Assembly (NCBI GenBank): GCA_051880035.1
Contig: JBJENE010000066.1
Span: 17,967 to 81,966 of the forward strand
Length of the DNA: 64,000 nucleotides
Origin: Eshraghiella sp051880035
Lineage (GTDB): Bacteria > Bacillota > Clostridia > Lachnospirales > Lachnospiraceae
Reading direction: 5' to 3'
The stretch's first letter is position 1. The number at the start of each line of letters is the position of its first letter. The notes under the pieces were generated by a model. That model was given only the letters and a program-made list of their open reading frames with translations. It was not told the DNA's origin and ran no database searches. The position numbers were made by a program, and so were the translations under genes. Below, piece by piece: positions 43,777 through 50,883 of this stretch.

Positions 43777-45477
43777 TTAGAGAGCTGCAGCCTCGTCAAC
43801 AATTTTCTTAACTGCTTCCAAAGCTTCATCAGGAAGTTTATCATATCCTTCCTTCTTAGTAGCAAATCCTTCTACTGCATCAACACGATTCTGCATTGCA
43901 TTCTTAAGAGCCTCTGTATAAGACTTATCGCTAAGGTCAGGAACAAATCCTTCCCATTCCATAATTTCAATATCTTCAAAAGGTCCCCACTGTTTGAATG
44001 AAGCTTTGCCTTCAACGATTGACTCGATAATTCCGAGAGTATCCTTAGGCTGAACCTTCTTGCCCATGAAATCACCTGTATTTACGATATAGCAGTCTAC
44101 ATTCTTCTCTTCAACAAGCTTTTTGAACTTGGTATAATCGTTAACTAACGGATAAGTTCTGAATGGGTTAGCATAAGGAACGATACGAAGTGCATTAAGG
44201 TCTGTTCCTGCTGCTACACGCTCTGCTGTAGATGTCTTGGTTGCAAGTGTTGCACCCATAACTGATGCAAGTGCTGCACCTTTTAATTTAACTACAGGAG
44301 GAATTGTAGGGTCCTTCATAATCCAGAAAATAGCATTAACAGGTGCATCAATCTTGTCCACACGGTTAGGTGACCATAATTTAGACTTAATTGCTCGTCC
44401 GTTACCATTTCTGATATCTTCTGTTACTAACTGAATCTTGCCTTCTGAATCAAGTGTAGCTGAGCAGTTCTGTGCTGTAAGAAGATATTTATTATCAGGA
44501 CATCCTGTAGGATAATCTGCTGTCTTATCAAAATATGTCGGCTCAAGTGCTATAGATGCACATGTATCAGTATTGATAATGAATGCATCATCATGAAGAA
44601 CCTTGATTGCAGGATATTTATTACCATGCTTAGCATGTGTAAGTGTTGACTTACCTGAACCTGAAAGTCCATATACTGAAGCAACGAACTTAGAGCCGTC
44701 TTCCAATGTATATTCTTTCTGTCCGCCATGACATGCTGCATATCCGTTTCTGTTAGCAATAGCCCATGCCATTGTAAGTGTACCCTTCTTATGCTCTCCG
44801 AAATATCTCATTCCGAGAATACATGCACAGTTCTGATCTGTATCAAAATAGCAAAGTGTTAACGGATCGCTTAAGCAGCTGTAATCAACATCAGGTCTGT
44901 TACCAGGAACCCACTGAGGATCTGAAAAGATATAAATATCAGGTTCATTGCCATTTCCTACCGGCTTTGAATCTCTGTACATCTTAACATACTCATCTGA
45001 CATATACTGGAAGTTAAGCATCCAGTTATAAAGAATATTCTCTTCTCCTTCAGGAATTAAAAGATGTGCCTTTACCATGAATTCAGGATCAAGTCCTACG
45101 AATACTTCTGCATGATAAAGTGTTTTCCAGCGTGCTTCATAAATAGCATCCATTGCTACCTTATCAAGCTTTGCAGCGTCTACACCCGGCTCGCCTTTAA
45201 TACGACGTGCTGCAGCGTAACGGCCTGTTACTGCACCATCATTGAATAAAAGAACCTTTGCGTCCTTTTCAAGACCAAATTCTTCTCCTCTATAAACCGG
45301 CATATCTGTAACAATTGTTCCAGGGGAATTCTTTGCTAACTCATAAGCCTCTTTTAATGTGTTTACTTTAACAACATTGTTGCCGTAGAAAGCAGCCTCA
45401 ATAATAGAACGAGTCTTTGAAAAGCCCACTTTACCGGCACCTATTTCTGACAATGGGTAATATGCTTTTGTTGCCAT
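43777..45477 (-). CDS. pckA: Phosphoenolpyruvate carboxykinase (ATP)
   Basis: ATP-dependent PEPCK of 566 residues, interconverting oxaloacetate + ATP and PEP + CO2 + ADP. The kinase-1a P-loop YGLSGSGKSTLTHA is near residue 270, the metal-binding VLHDDAFIINTD follows, and RIVPYANPFRTYPL lies in the adenine-binding region. In gut anaerobes it often runs in the PEP-carboxylating direction to conserve energy on the way to succinate or propionate; the direction here is not determined. The ATG has GGAGG upstream, a strong promoter at 45512-45540 and a terminator. The ample signals and optimal codons suggest high expression. Confidence 0.95.
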   Translation of the reverse strand: MATKAYYPLSEIGAGKVGFSKTRSIIEAAFYGNNVVKVNTLKEAYELAKNSPGTIVTDMPVYRGEEFGLEKDAKVLLFNDGAVTGRYAAARRIKGEPGVDAAKLDKVAMDAIYEARWKTLYHAEVFVGLDPEFMVKAHLLIPEGEENILYNWMLNFQYMSDEYVKMYRDSKPVGNGNEPDIYIFSDPQWVPGNRPDVDYSCLSDPLTLCYFDTDQNCACILGMRYFGEHKKGTLTMAWAIANRNGYAACHGGQKEYTLEDGSKFVASVYGLSGSGKSTLTHAKHGNKYPAIKVLHDDAFIINTDTCASIALEPTYFDKTADYPTGCPDNKYLLTAQNCSATLDSEGKIQLVTEDIRNGNGRAIKSKLWSPNRVDKIDAPVNAIFWIMKDPTIPPVVKLKGAALASVMGATLATKTSTAERVAAGTDLNALRIVPYANPFRTYPLVNDYTKFKKLVEEKNVDCYIVNTGDFMGKKVQPKDTLGIIESIVEGKASFKQWGPFEDIEIMEWEGFVPDLSDKSYTEALKNAMQNRVDAVEGFATKKEGYDKLPDEALEAVKKIVDEAAAL

Positions 45478-45511
45478 TTTCTATAGACCTCCAATTTAAA
45501 ATTTCGTGCTA

Positions 45512-45540
45512 ATTATCTCATTATCGACTTTAAAAGTCAA
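45512..45540 (-). promoter_or_regulatory. Promoter of pckA
   Basis: Minus-strand TTGACT (45535-45540), a 17-base spacer and GATAAT (45512-45517), about 35 bases before the pckA start. An imperfect dyad (GACTTTTAAAGTC) covers the -35 and early spacer and could bind a regulator. Confidence 0.75.
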
Positions 45541-45566
45541 TAGAGTTTATACTTTATTAATTGTTT

Positions 45567-47342
45567 TCACTTTGTATTTTGTATAAAAATTGCATACAGA
45601 CCTTCCTGCATTTCAGAGAGCCGGTACCCTTTACTTTCCAAATTACTCCGTTCATCATCGGAAAGACTTCCGAACCGCAGGTCAATTATAACATAGTCAG
45701 TAATAATACTCTTGTCATACAAATACGGGTATTCATAAAGTTCTTCCCTATCCGCCAGATGAGGAGTAAAAAATGTCGATGCTGACACGGAGGCATCTTT
45801 AGGAATGCTTTCCATAACCTGATTAAGAATCTCTATTTTTTCTTTCTCATTCTTATATGCACTGTAATAATGGGTCCTTGATAAAGAACCCAGCGGCATA
45901 AGCATAATGGACGCACATATTGCTATTGCACACATTGAGCGTCTTGTTTTGTCCGACATTTCTGCATAATTGGAAATTGCCAGATAAAAAAGTATTGCCA
46001 GAACTCCGAATGTATACTGGAAAAATATTGAATGCTGATAAACATAATCTGACGCCAGATTCACAAGTATCATCGGAAGTAACAGGATAAGTTTTGCACT
46101 GTTTTTAAATGCCACAGACAAAAATCCCGTAGGAAGAAGCATATACAAAAGATATGTCATTTTCTCCGAACTGAAACATTCACTTAATGCATATGCCGGA
46201 TTCACAACAAAATTACGGATTACATCCATAAGGCTTCCCGCAGTTCCTGCCGCCATAAAATTGTCATATCTGTTGGACATGATTCCCAGTCCGTATTTGC
46301 TCATAAGTGCGGTAACAATACAAAAATATCCGAGTCCCAGCAATGTTATAACAGAACCGTTACGGTACTGTTTTTTACCTATAATATAAAACAATCCTAT
46401 ACATGCCACATATACCGGAGCATCTTCCTTGACAAGACATATTAAAACCGAGAAAATAATCATGCCTCTGAGCTTTTCCTTCTCCGCAAAGTAAAAGAGC
46501 CACAGTATTAATGGTACAAGGAAGCAGTTTTCATGTAAATCATAATAACATCCGCAGGCCAATGACGGAAACAAGGCAAATATAACTCCAAAACATGCCG
46601 TAGCCGATTTACTGAGCCCGAAATGCCTGCAAAGCAGATATACGGGTATAATTCCGCTTGCAAGAGTAATAACCTGCAGTACCTGCAATGTAACAGGAGA
46701 TGAAAAAATAAAATACACCGGCAGATATATGTAATAAATAGGAGAAAAATGTACCGCAAAATGGGACAGCAGTCTTTCCCTCTCTATCGTGGTTACAGGC
46801 TCGAAGCTTTCTTTCATATTATAAAACATCTGTGCCCATATTCCGAAATCAAATGCCGGTGAACGGTAAGTTACATATCTTAATACCGTAATACTGCCGG
46901 CAATACCCATGTAAACCAGCGCAGCCAAAATATAAATACATATTACAGTGCTTTTTTTGGTAATTTCCGCAAAAATTTTTGTTTTATTTACTGCATAAAC
47001 AACTGTTACCGCCAGTACTATTGTCACTCCGACAAGATATGTCAAATCAGAATTTTTCATAATTGTTACAGTGCCGTATATTGTAACAAGTAACATCGGA
47101 CCGTATATTTCCATCCATGAAAACAATCTTAAATGCCCTAAAACACAGAAAAACACAAAGAACAGAATCACAAAACATACAAACATTGCCACATTGACTG
47201 ATGCTGCAAATTCAGCATTAAAGACCGTAACTTTTGATTTAAGGAAAAAGAATAACGCAGTAATAAGCCATGCCATAACAAGCCTGACTACAACTTTTTC
47301 CAGTGTTATCTCTTCTTTAATTTTTTGAAAAAATTCTTTCAT
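45567..47342 (-). CDS. DUF2079 domain multi-pass membrane protein
   Basis: A 591-residue membrane protein with about a dozen hydrophobic segments. The region AFDFGIWAQMFYNMKESFEP, LLSHFAVHFSPIYYIYLPVYF and LTYLLYMLLPTGFLSVAF is typical of DUF2079, a family related to GT-C mannosyl/arabinosyl transferases. A role in envelope glycosylation is therefore likely but unproven. The C-terminal 90 residues are soluble. It starts 15 bases after the DUF1653 gene and is probably cotranscribed with it. Confidence 0.85.
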   Translation of the reverse strand: MKEFFQKIKEEITLEKVVVRLVMAWLITALFFFLKSKVTVFNAEFAASVNVAMFVCFVILFFVFFCVLGHLRLFSWMEIYGPMLLVTIYGTVTIMKNSDLTYLVGVTIVLAVTVVYAVNKTKIFAEITKKSTVICIYILAALVYMGIAGSITVLRYVTYRSPAFDFGIWAQMFYNMKESFEPVTTIERERLLSHFAVHFSPIYYIYLPVYFIFSSPVTLQVLQVITLASGIIPVYLLCRHFGLSKSATACFGVIFALFPSLACGCYYDLHENCFLVPLILWLFYFAEKEKLRGMIIFSVLICLVKEDAPVYVACIGLFYIIGKKQYRNGSVITLLGLGYFCIVTALMSKYGLGIMSNRYDNFMAAGTAGSLMDVIRNFVVNPAYALSECFSSEKMTYLLYMLLPTGFLSVAFKNSAKLILLLPMILVNLASDYVYQHSIFFQYTFGVLAILFYLAISNYAEMSDKTRRSMCAIAICASIMLMPLGSLSRTHYYSAYKNEKEKIEILNQVMESIPKDASVSASTFFTPHLADREELYEYPYLYDKSIITDYVIIDLRFGSLSDDERSNLESKGYRLSEMQEGLYAIFIQNTK

Positions 47343-47357
47343 ATATATACTCCAATC

Positions 47358-47906
47358 TTATCTGAGCCGTCCGCATTCAAATCTTGCCATTGTATTCAGG
47401 CAGCTCATCAATGAATCAAATTGTTCTTCCACTGTTCCCTCATTAATCGTAATATCCATTGCCGCCGCCATATCACTTATAAGCCGTTCATCAACTTTAT
47501 TTCTTATTGTCCTAAGATATTCAATCCGTTCCTTAACCGTATCCTTGTCAAGGAATTCCAAAAGGCATGGATTAACTCCGGTATCATTATCTTTTTCGTA
47601 CTGATTCGCAGTTTCTTCAGATGAAGCCGTACCGGTATTCTCAATGTCCTTTTCTGTCTCACTGCCTAATTCGTCGGAATTTATTTTTTCGAATCTGTAT
47701 TTTTGAACCACGTCCGGATATTTCACATGGTCAACTTCACTCATAAACATATCGTATGGCCTTATATATGTCTGAAATGTTCCGTACAATGCCTGATACA
47801 CAACATATTTTTCTTTAGTTTCAGAATGATATGCAACTGCAATAATCTGATATAATTTATTTTTAAAGTGTCTGTAAATTTCTCCCGGCTGTATTGTTCT
47901 TTCCAT
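47358..47906 (-). CDS. DUF1653 domain protein
   Basis: A 182-residue protein. The first 75 residues form a DUF1653 domain (PGEIYRHFKNKLYQIIAVAYH and YVVYQALYGTFQTYIRPYDMF), a small SH3-like fold often found with tRNA or nucleotide genes. The rest is acidic and helical (TVKERIEYLRTIRNKVDERL) without a recognised domain. AAGGATGG precedes the ATG and a promoter lies at 47941-47969. Function unknown. Confidence 0.82.
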   Translation of the reverse strand: MERTIQPGEIYRHFKNKLYQIIAVAYHSETKEKYVVYQALYGTFQTYIRPYDMFMSEVDHVKYPDVVQKYRFEKINSDELGSETEKDIENTGTASSEETANQYEKDNDTGVNPCLLEFLDKDTVKERIEYLRTIRNKVDERLISDMAAAMDITINEGTVEEQFDSLMSCLNTMARFECGRLR

Positions 47907-47940
47907 TGCTTTACCATCCTTTTCAATTGCATCTTTGCTT

Positions 47941-47969
47941 ATTGTATAACATTATGAATAAAAAAGCAA
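47941..47969 (-). promoter_or_regulatory. Promoter of the DUF1653-DUF2079 operon
   Basis: Minus-strand TTGCTT (47964-47969), a 17-base spacer and TACAAT (47941-47946). Confidence 0.6.
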
Positions 47970-48081
47970 ACTCCATCTCCCACCAGTCATCAAGGTCATC
48001 AAGGCTCTTTTATACTTATTAATTTCTTAAGTCATGTAGAAATTCGCCTATACAGATTTTCACTTAAATTTCAAAATACTA

Positions 48082-48110
48082 TTGACATTATTTGTCATCT
48101 GAGATATCTT
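48082..48110 (+). promoter_or_regulatory. Promoter of the XRE-ImmA operon
   Basis: TTGACA (48082-48087), a 17-base spacer and TATCTT (48105-48110). The tandem AAGCATAC motif begins right after the -10 box, so a repressor bound there would block transcription. The rest of the 247-base divergent gap to the DUF1653 gene shows only AT-rich DNA and a short tandem of ATCAAGG. Confidence 0.7.
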
Positions 48111-48128
48111 GTAAGCATACAAGCATAC
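48111..48128 (+). promoter_or_regulatory. Candidate operator: tandem AAGCATAC at the XRE promoter
   Basis: GTAAGCATACAAGCATAC lies just downstream of the -10 box. A 14-base part of it (GTAAGCATACAAGC) recurs in inverted orientation at 49308-49321, in front of the DUF4417 gene, where it also lies in the promoter region. The shared sequence points to one DNA-binding protein, most simply the XRE regulator encoded next door. Confidence 0.6.
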
Positions 48129-48152
48129 ATTCTGTGAGGTGTTATGGTCTAA

Positions 48153-48518
48153 ATGTACAAAGATTTTGGTGAATTCCTGCATAATAAAAGATTGGAAAGT
48201 AAAAAAACCTATAGAGAACTTGCATCAATTCTTGATGTATCCGCACCTTATATTAGTGATATTGAAAAGGGAAGGCGTAATGCCCCTACAAGGGATAAGC
48301 TCGAGAAGTTAATTGATATTTTTCAGCTTTCTGAAGAAGAAATATCAATAATGTATGACTTGGCAGGCAAGAAAAAAAATACAGTTGCTCCTGATATTCC
48401 GGACTACATTAAGGAGAATGATTATGTAACTGTAGCCTTACGTACTGCCAGAGACCTCGGTGCTTCAGAAAAAGACTGGGAAGCATTTGTTGAGGATTTA
48501 AAGAGAAGAAAAGGATAA
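48153..48518 (+). CDS. XRE family helix-turn-helix regulator
   Basis: A 121-residue protein. The first 65 residues form an XRE HTH (FGEFLHNKRLESKKTYRELA, SAPYISDIEKGRRNAPTRDKL) and the tail is acidic and helical. It starts about 25 bases downstream of a tandem-repeat operator, and is followed six bases later by an ImmA/IrrE-type protease gene. This pair is the ICEBs1 ImmR-ImmA layout, in which the protease cleaves the repressor on induction. A cognate repressor role is therefore likely. Confidence 0.9.
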   Translation: MYKDFGEFLHNKRLESKKTYRELASILDVSAPYISDIEKGRRNAPTRDKLEKLIDIFQLSEEEISIMYDLAGKKKNTVAPDIPDYIKENDYVTVALRTARDLGASEKDWEAFVEDLKRRKG

Positions 48519-48524
48519 TCAAAT

Positions 48525-49265
48525 ATGTTTATTCCACATTTTAAGCACAAATCAAATAATGTTCCTATAATTTCAAGGTCAGATATTGACTTCTTTGCCG
48601 AAGCATTTATAAAAGATTTTCAGCCCGAAGCACTTACTTCTCCTATGGAATTAAATATTGATTTGTTTGTGGAAGATTATTTGGAATTAGTTGTAGATTA
48701 TCAGCATCTTTCTTCTGATCAGCGATATCTTGGTATGACAATCTTTAATGATACTCGTAAAGTGATTATTTTTAATCCTAATGAAAATCAAGCGGATTAC
48801 ATATCTTCAAAGTCAGGAACAATTATTATAGATAATTCATTATTGCAGAATAACCAGATTCATAGATATCGTTTTACAATTGCTCATGAATCAGCTCATT
48901 GGATTTTTCATAAAGCATATTATGGGTATAACCCTAATCAATTATCTTTATTTGAAATTGATATTCCATTCATTAAATGCAGAGACATTAATAAAGATTA
49001 TTGTCTATGTGATACCCAAAAATGGGACGATAAAAAATGGATGGAATGGCAAGCTGACAAATTTGCCTCAGCTATTCTTATGCCCAAATCAAGTGTTTTA
49101 TTATTTGTAGAAGAATATTCTAAATCACATAGTCCCTCTGAATTGATAAGTGATATTGTATCTGTTTATATTGTATCCCCAGATGCAGCCAAATACAGAC
49201 TTATTGATTTAGGGATTATAAAAGGAAATAAAAATAACAAATATGAACAGCTCTCGCTGTTTTAA
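48525..49265 (+). CDS. ImmA/IrrE family metallo-endopeptidase
   Basis: A 246-residue protein with the zinc-protease motif FTIAHESAHWIFHKAYY (HExxH) near residue 125 and a third ligand region WMEWQADKFASAILMPKSSV. It belongs to the COG2856 group that inactivates XRE repressors. Four cysteines (KCRDINKDYCLCDTQ) between the two motifs may bind another metal. It is coupled to the XRE gene and more AT-rich than the surrounding chromosome. Confidence 0.9.
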   Translation: MFIPHFKHKSNNVPIISRSDIDFFAEAFIKDFQPEALTSPMELNIDLFVEDYLELVVDYQHLSSDQRYLGMTIFNDTRKVIIFNPNENQADYISSKSGTIIIDNSLLQNNQIHRYRFTIAHESAHWIFHKAYYGYNPNQLSLFEIDIPFIKCRDINKDYCLCDTQKWDDKKWMEWQADKFASAILMPKSSVLLFVEEYSKSHSPSELISDIVSVYIVSPDAAKYRLIDLGIIKGNKNNKYEQLSLF

Positions 49266-49307
49266 TAAAGCGGATTTCTTCCGCCATATATTTTGCAGTT
49301 TTTGTTA

Positions 49308-49321
49308 GCTTGTATGCTTAC
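49308..49321 (-). promoter_or_regulatory. Candidate operator: second copy of the XRE site
   Basis: The plus strand reads GCTTGTATGCTTAC, the exact reverse complement of 48111-48124. It lies 20 bases before the DUF4417 ATG (49341), overlapping a possible -10 (TATGCT at 49313-49318). Confidence 0.55.
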
Positions 49322-49340
49322 TGCTTAAGAAAGGAGTAAT

Positions 49341-50051
49341 ATGCCTATATACGACAATAAAACATACACCAAAATTATGAGACCACTTCCATCATTTGTA
49401 GAAAGGGATATTTATAATATTCCGGTAATGGAGGCTTGTAAAATTGATATTTCACAAATGAATAATGGTCTTTGGTTAATTAACATGAAAAATCTATCAA
49501 CTAAAGATAAACACCCTGAATCAAAGATAGTACATTCTTTCTGCTATGATGATACTTTAGTTCGAGAATACAATAATCCCTATCGATATCTTGAAAAAAC
49601 CGGTTTATATTTAGCTACATCCTCATTTGATTTTAGTATGGATTCACGAATGGATTTCAAACAAGTCCTATGTGCAACATATGATAACAGATGGACTGGT
49701 GCTTTTCTTCAAACTCACGGAAAACTTTCTATAGCCACCGTAGGATGGACCACTTCTGAATTTTATGATATTACATTTGCCGGATTACGTGACGGAGGAG
49801 TCTTTATTATTTCAACACTTGGGGCAAATAATCTCATTTCATACAATGAATTTATACAGGGTTATCACGAACTACGAACGCGATTTCCTAACACTAAACT
49901 CATATGTGTCGGGGACACATTGAAAGGAATGGACTCAGATGTATGCTTTGTTCGTTATGAAGATTCTTTTGGAACATTTGATGCACATTGTGATTACTGG
50001 CAGCCAAAACTTTTCAACTGGGATATGTCTATTTCGAAAGGAGTATGTTAA
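49341..50051 (+). CDS. DUF4417 domain protein
   Basis: A 236-residue protein recognised as DUF4417 from its central block CATYDNRWTGAFLQTHG, TTSEFYDITFAGLRDGGVFI and the C-terminal region ELRTRFPNTKLICVGDT. The family occurs in phages and bacterial accessory regions and its function is unknown. GAAAGGAG precedes the ATG. It follows the XRE/ImmA pair and is probably controlled by the same regulator through the site at 49308-49321. The next gene starts two bases after its stop. Confidence 0.83.
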   Translation: MPIYDNKTYTKIMRPLPSFVERDIYNIPVMEACKIDISQMNNGLWLINMKNLSTKDKHPESKIVHSFCYDDTLVREYNNPYRYLEKTGLYLATSSFDFSMDSRMDFKQVLCATYDNRWTGAFLQTHGKLSIATVGWTTSEFYDITFAGLRDGGVFIISTLGANNLISYNEFIQGYHELRTRFPNTKLICVGDTLKGMDSDVCFVRYEDSFGTFDAHCDYWQPKLFNWDMSISKGVC

Positions 50052-50052
50052 T

Positions 50053-50454
50053 ATGTCATCAAGAGGTGCAAAAACTGAAAACGGTCATGTTACTACAGAC
50101 GAATATAAACTTAAAGATAATAAAAAAGTTGAGGATGCGAAAGTTCTTATTGGATCCACATCAAAACAACACGGACTGCCTGATTATGCTCATACACCAA
50201 ACAGTAAATATATCAAAGAAAACTCCGATGGAAGTTTTCGAGAACTACGAGATTATGATAAATATGGTTTCCCAATGATTGAAATTGGCTATCATCCCGA
50301 ACAATCATTAACCGGTAATCGACATACATATGTGCTACACTTTCACACATTCAAACCAAATATGGAAAGAGTTATGGGTGGAATTCTATCCGAAACAGAG
50401 CATCCTGACATTTATAAAAAATACAAGAAATATTTAAAGGAGTATGGACTATGA
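50053..50454 (+). CDS. Hypothetical protein resembling a polymorphic-toxin C-terminal domain
   Basis: A 133-residue protein I cannot place in a named family. After a charged N-terminus it carries FRELRDYDKYGFPMIEIGYH followed by GNRHTYVLHFHTF. The pattern R-x-YD-x-x-G-x-P-x-x-[DE]-I and a later H-x-H is one I associate with toxin tips at the ends of secreted or phage-borne proteins, in which the paired His are catalytic or metal-binding. The ATG at 50053 has AAAGGAG upstream; the frame extends earlier but overlaps the previous gene. The stop overlaps the next start (ATGA), the usual layout of a toxin-immunity pair. The toxin reading is inference. Confidence 0.6.
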   Translation: MSSRGAKTENGHVTTDEYKLKDNKKVEDAKVLIGSTSKQHGLPDYAHTPNSKYIKENSDGSFRELRDYDKYGFPMIEIGYHPEQSLTGNRHTYVLHFHTFKPNMERVMGGILSETEHPDIYKKYKKYLKEYGL

Positions 50455-50795
50455 TAAATGGAAATATTAATCAATTTCTTGATACTGGTTGGTTTTCAGA
50501 AGCGACACTGTTTTATAATGGTTATATCTATTGGCTTGAGGCTCAAACCAATGATATCGAAACCATATTCTTTATTGATTGTTGGAAAGCTGAAAATGAG
50601 AATAATAAATACTATCATTCTCAGTTAAATAACGACGGCACGCTCTCCTGGAAACGCGTCTTGGAAATTCATGATACCGATTTGGATTTGATAAAAAAAC
50701 AATTTCTTGAATCACCAATTTTTGAAGGCAAGACCTTTTGGCAAGTTGAAAACCAACTGGCATGGTTAGATGAAGGACCCCCTATTATACATTAA
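50451..50795 (+). CDS. Hypothetical protein, possible immunity partner
   Basis: A 114-residue acidic protein: FLDTGWFSEATLFYNGYIYW near the start, SWKRVLEIHDTDLDLIKKQF in the middle and TFWQVENQLAWLDEGPPI at the end. The high aromatic content, acidity and coupling (ATGA overlap) to a toxin-like gene are what immunity proteins show. No domain is recognised. It ends the accessory module and is followed by a bidirectional hairpin. Confidence 0.6.
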   Translation: MINGNINQFLDTGWFSEATLFYNGYIYWLEAQTNDIETIFFIDCWKAENENNKYYHSQLNNDGTLSWKRVLEIHDTDLDLIKKQFLESPIFEGKTFWQVENQLAWLDEGPPIIH

Positions 50796-50809
50796 TCTCA
50801 TAAGCAGAA

Positions 50810-50833
50810 AGAACCGCCTCAATGGCGGTTCTT
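50810..50833. terminator. Hairpin terminator between convergent genes
   Basis: A 9-bp stem AGAACCGCC/GGCGGTTCT with a five-base loop, with TTCT on one side and TTCTTTCT on the other. It probably serves both the accessory module and the surface-protein gene. Confidence 0.7.
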
Positions 50834-50883
50834 CTGTAATAGGGAATTATATATTTTCTAAACTAAGGTCTGATTACAAAACT

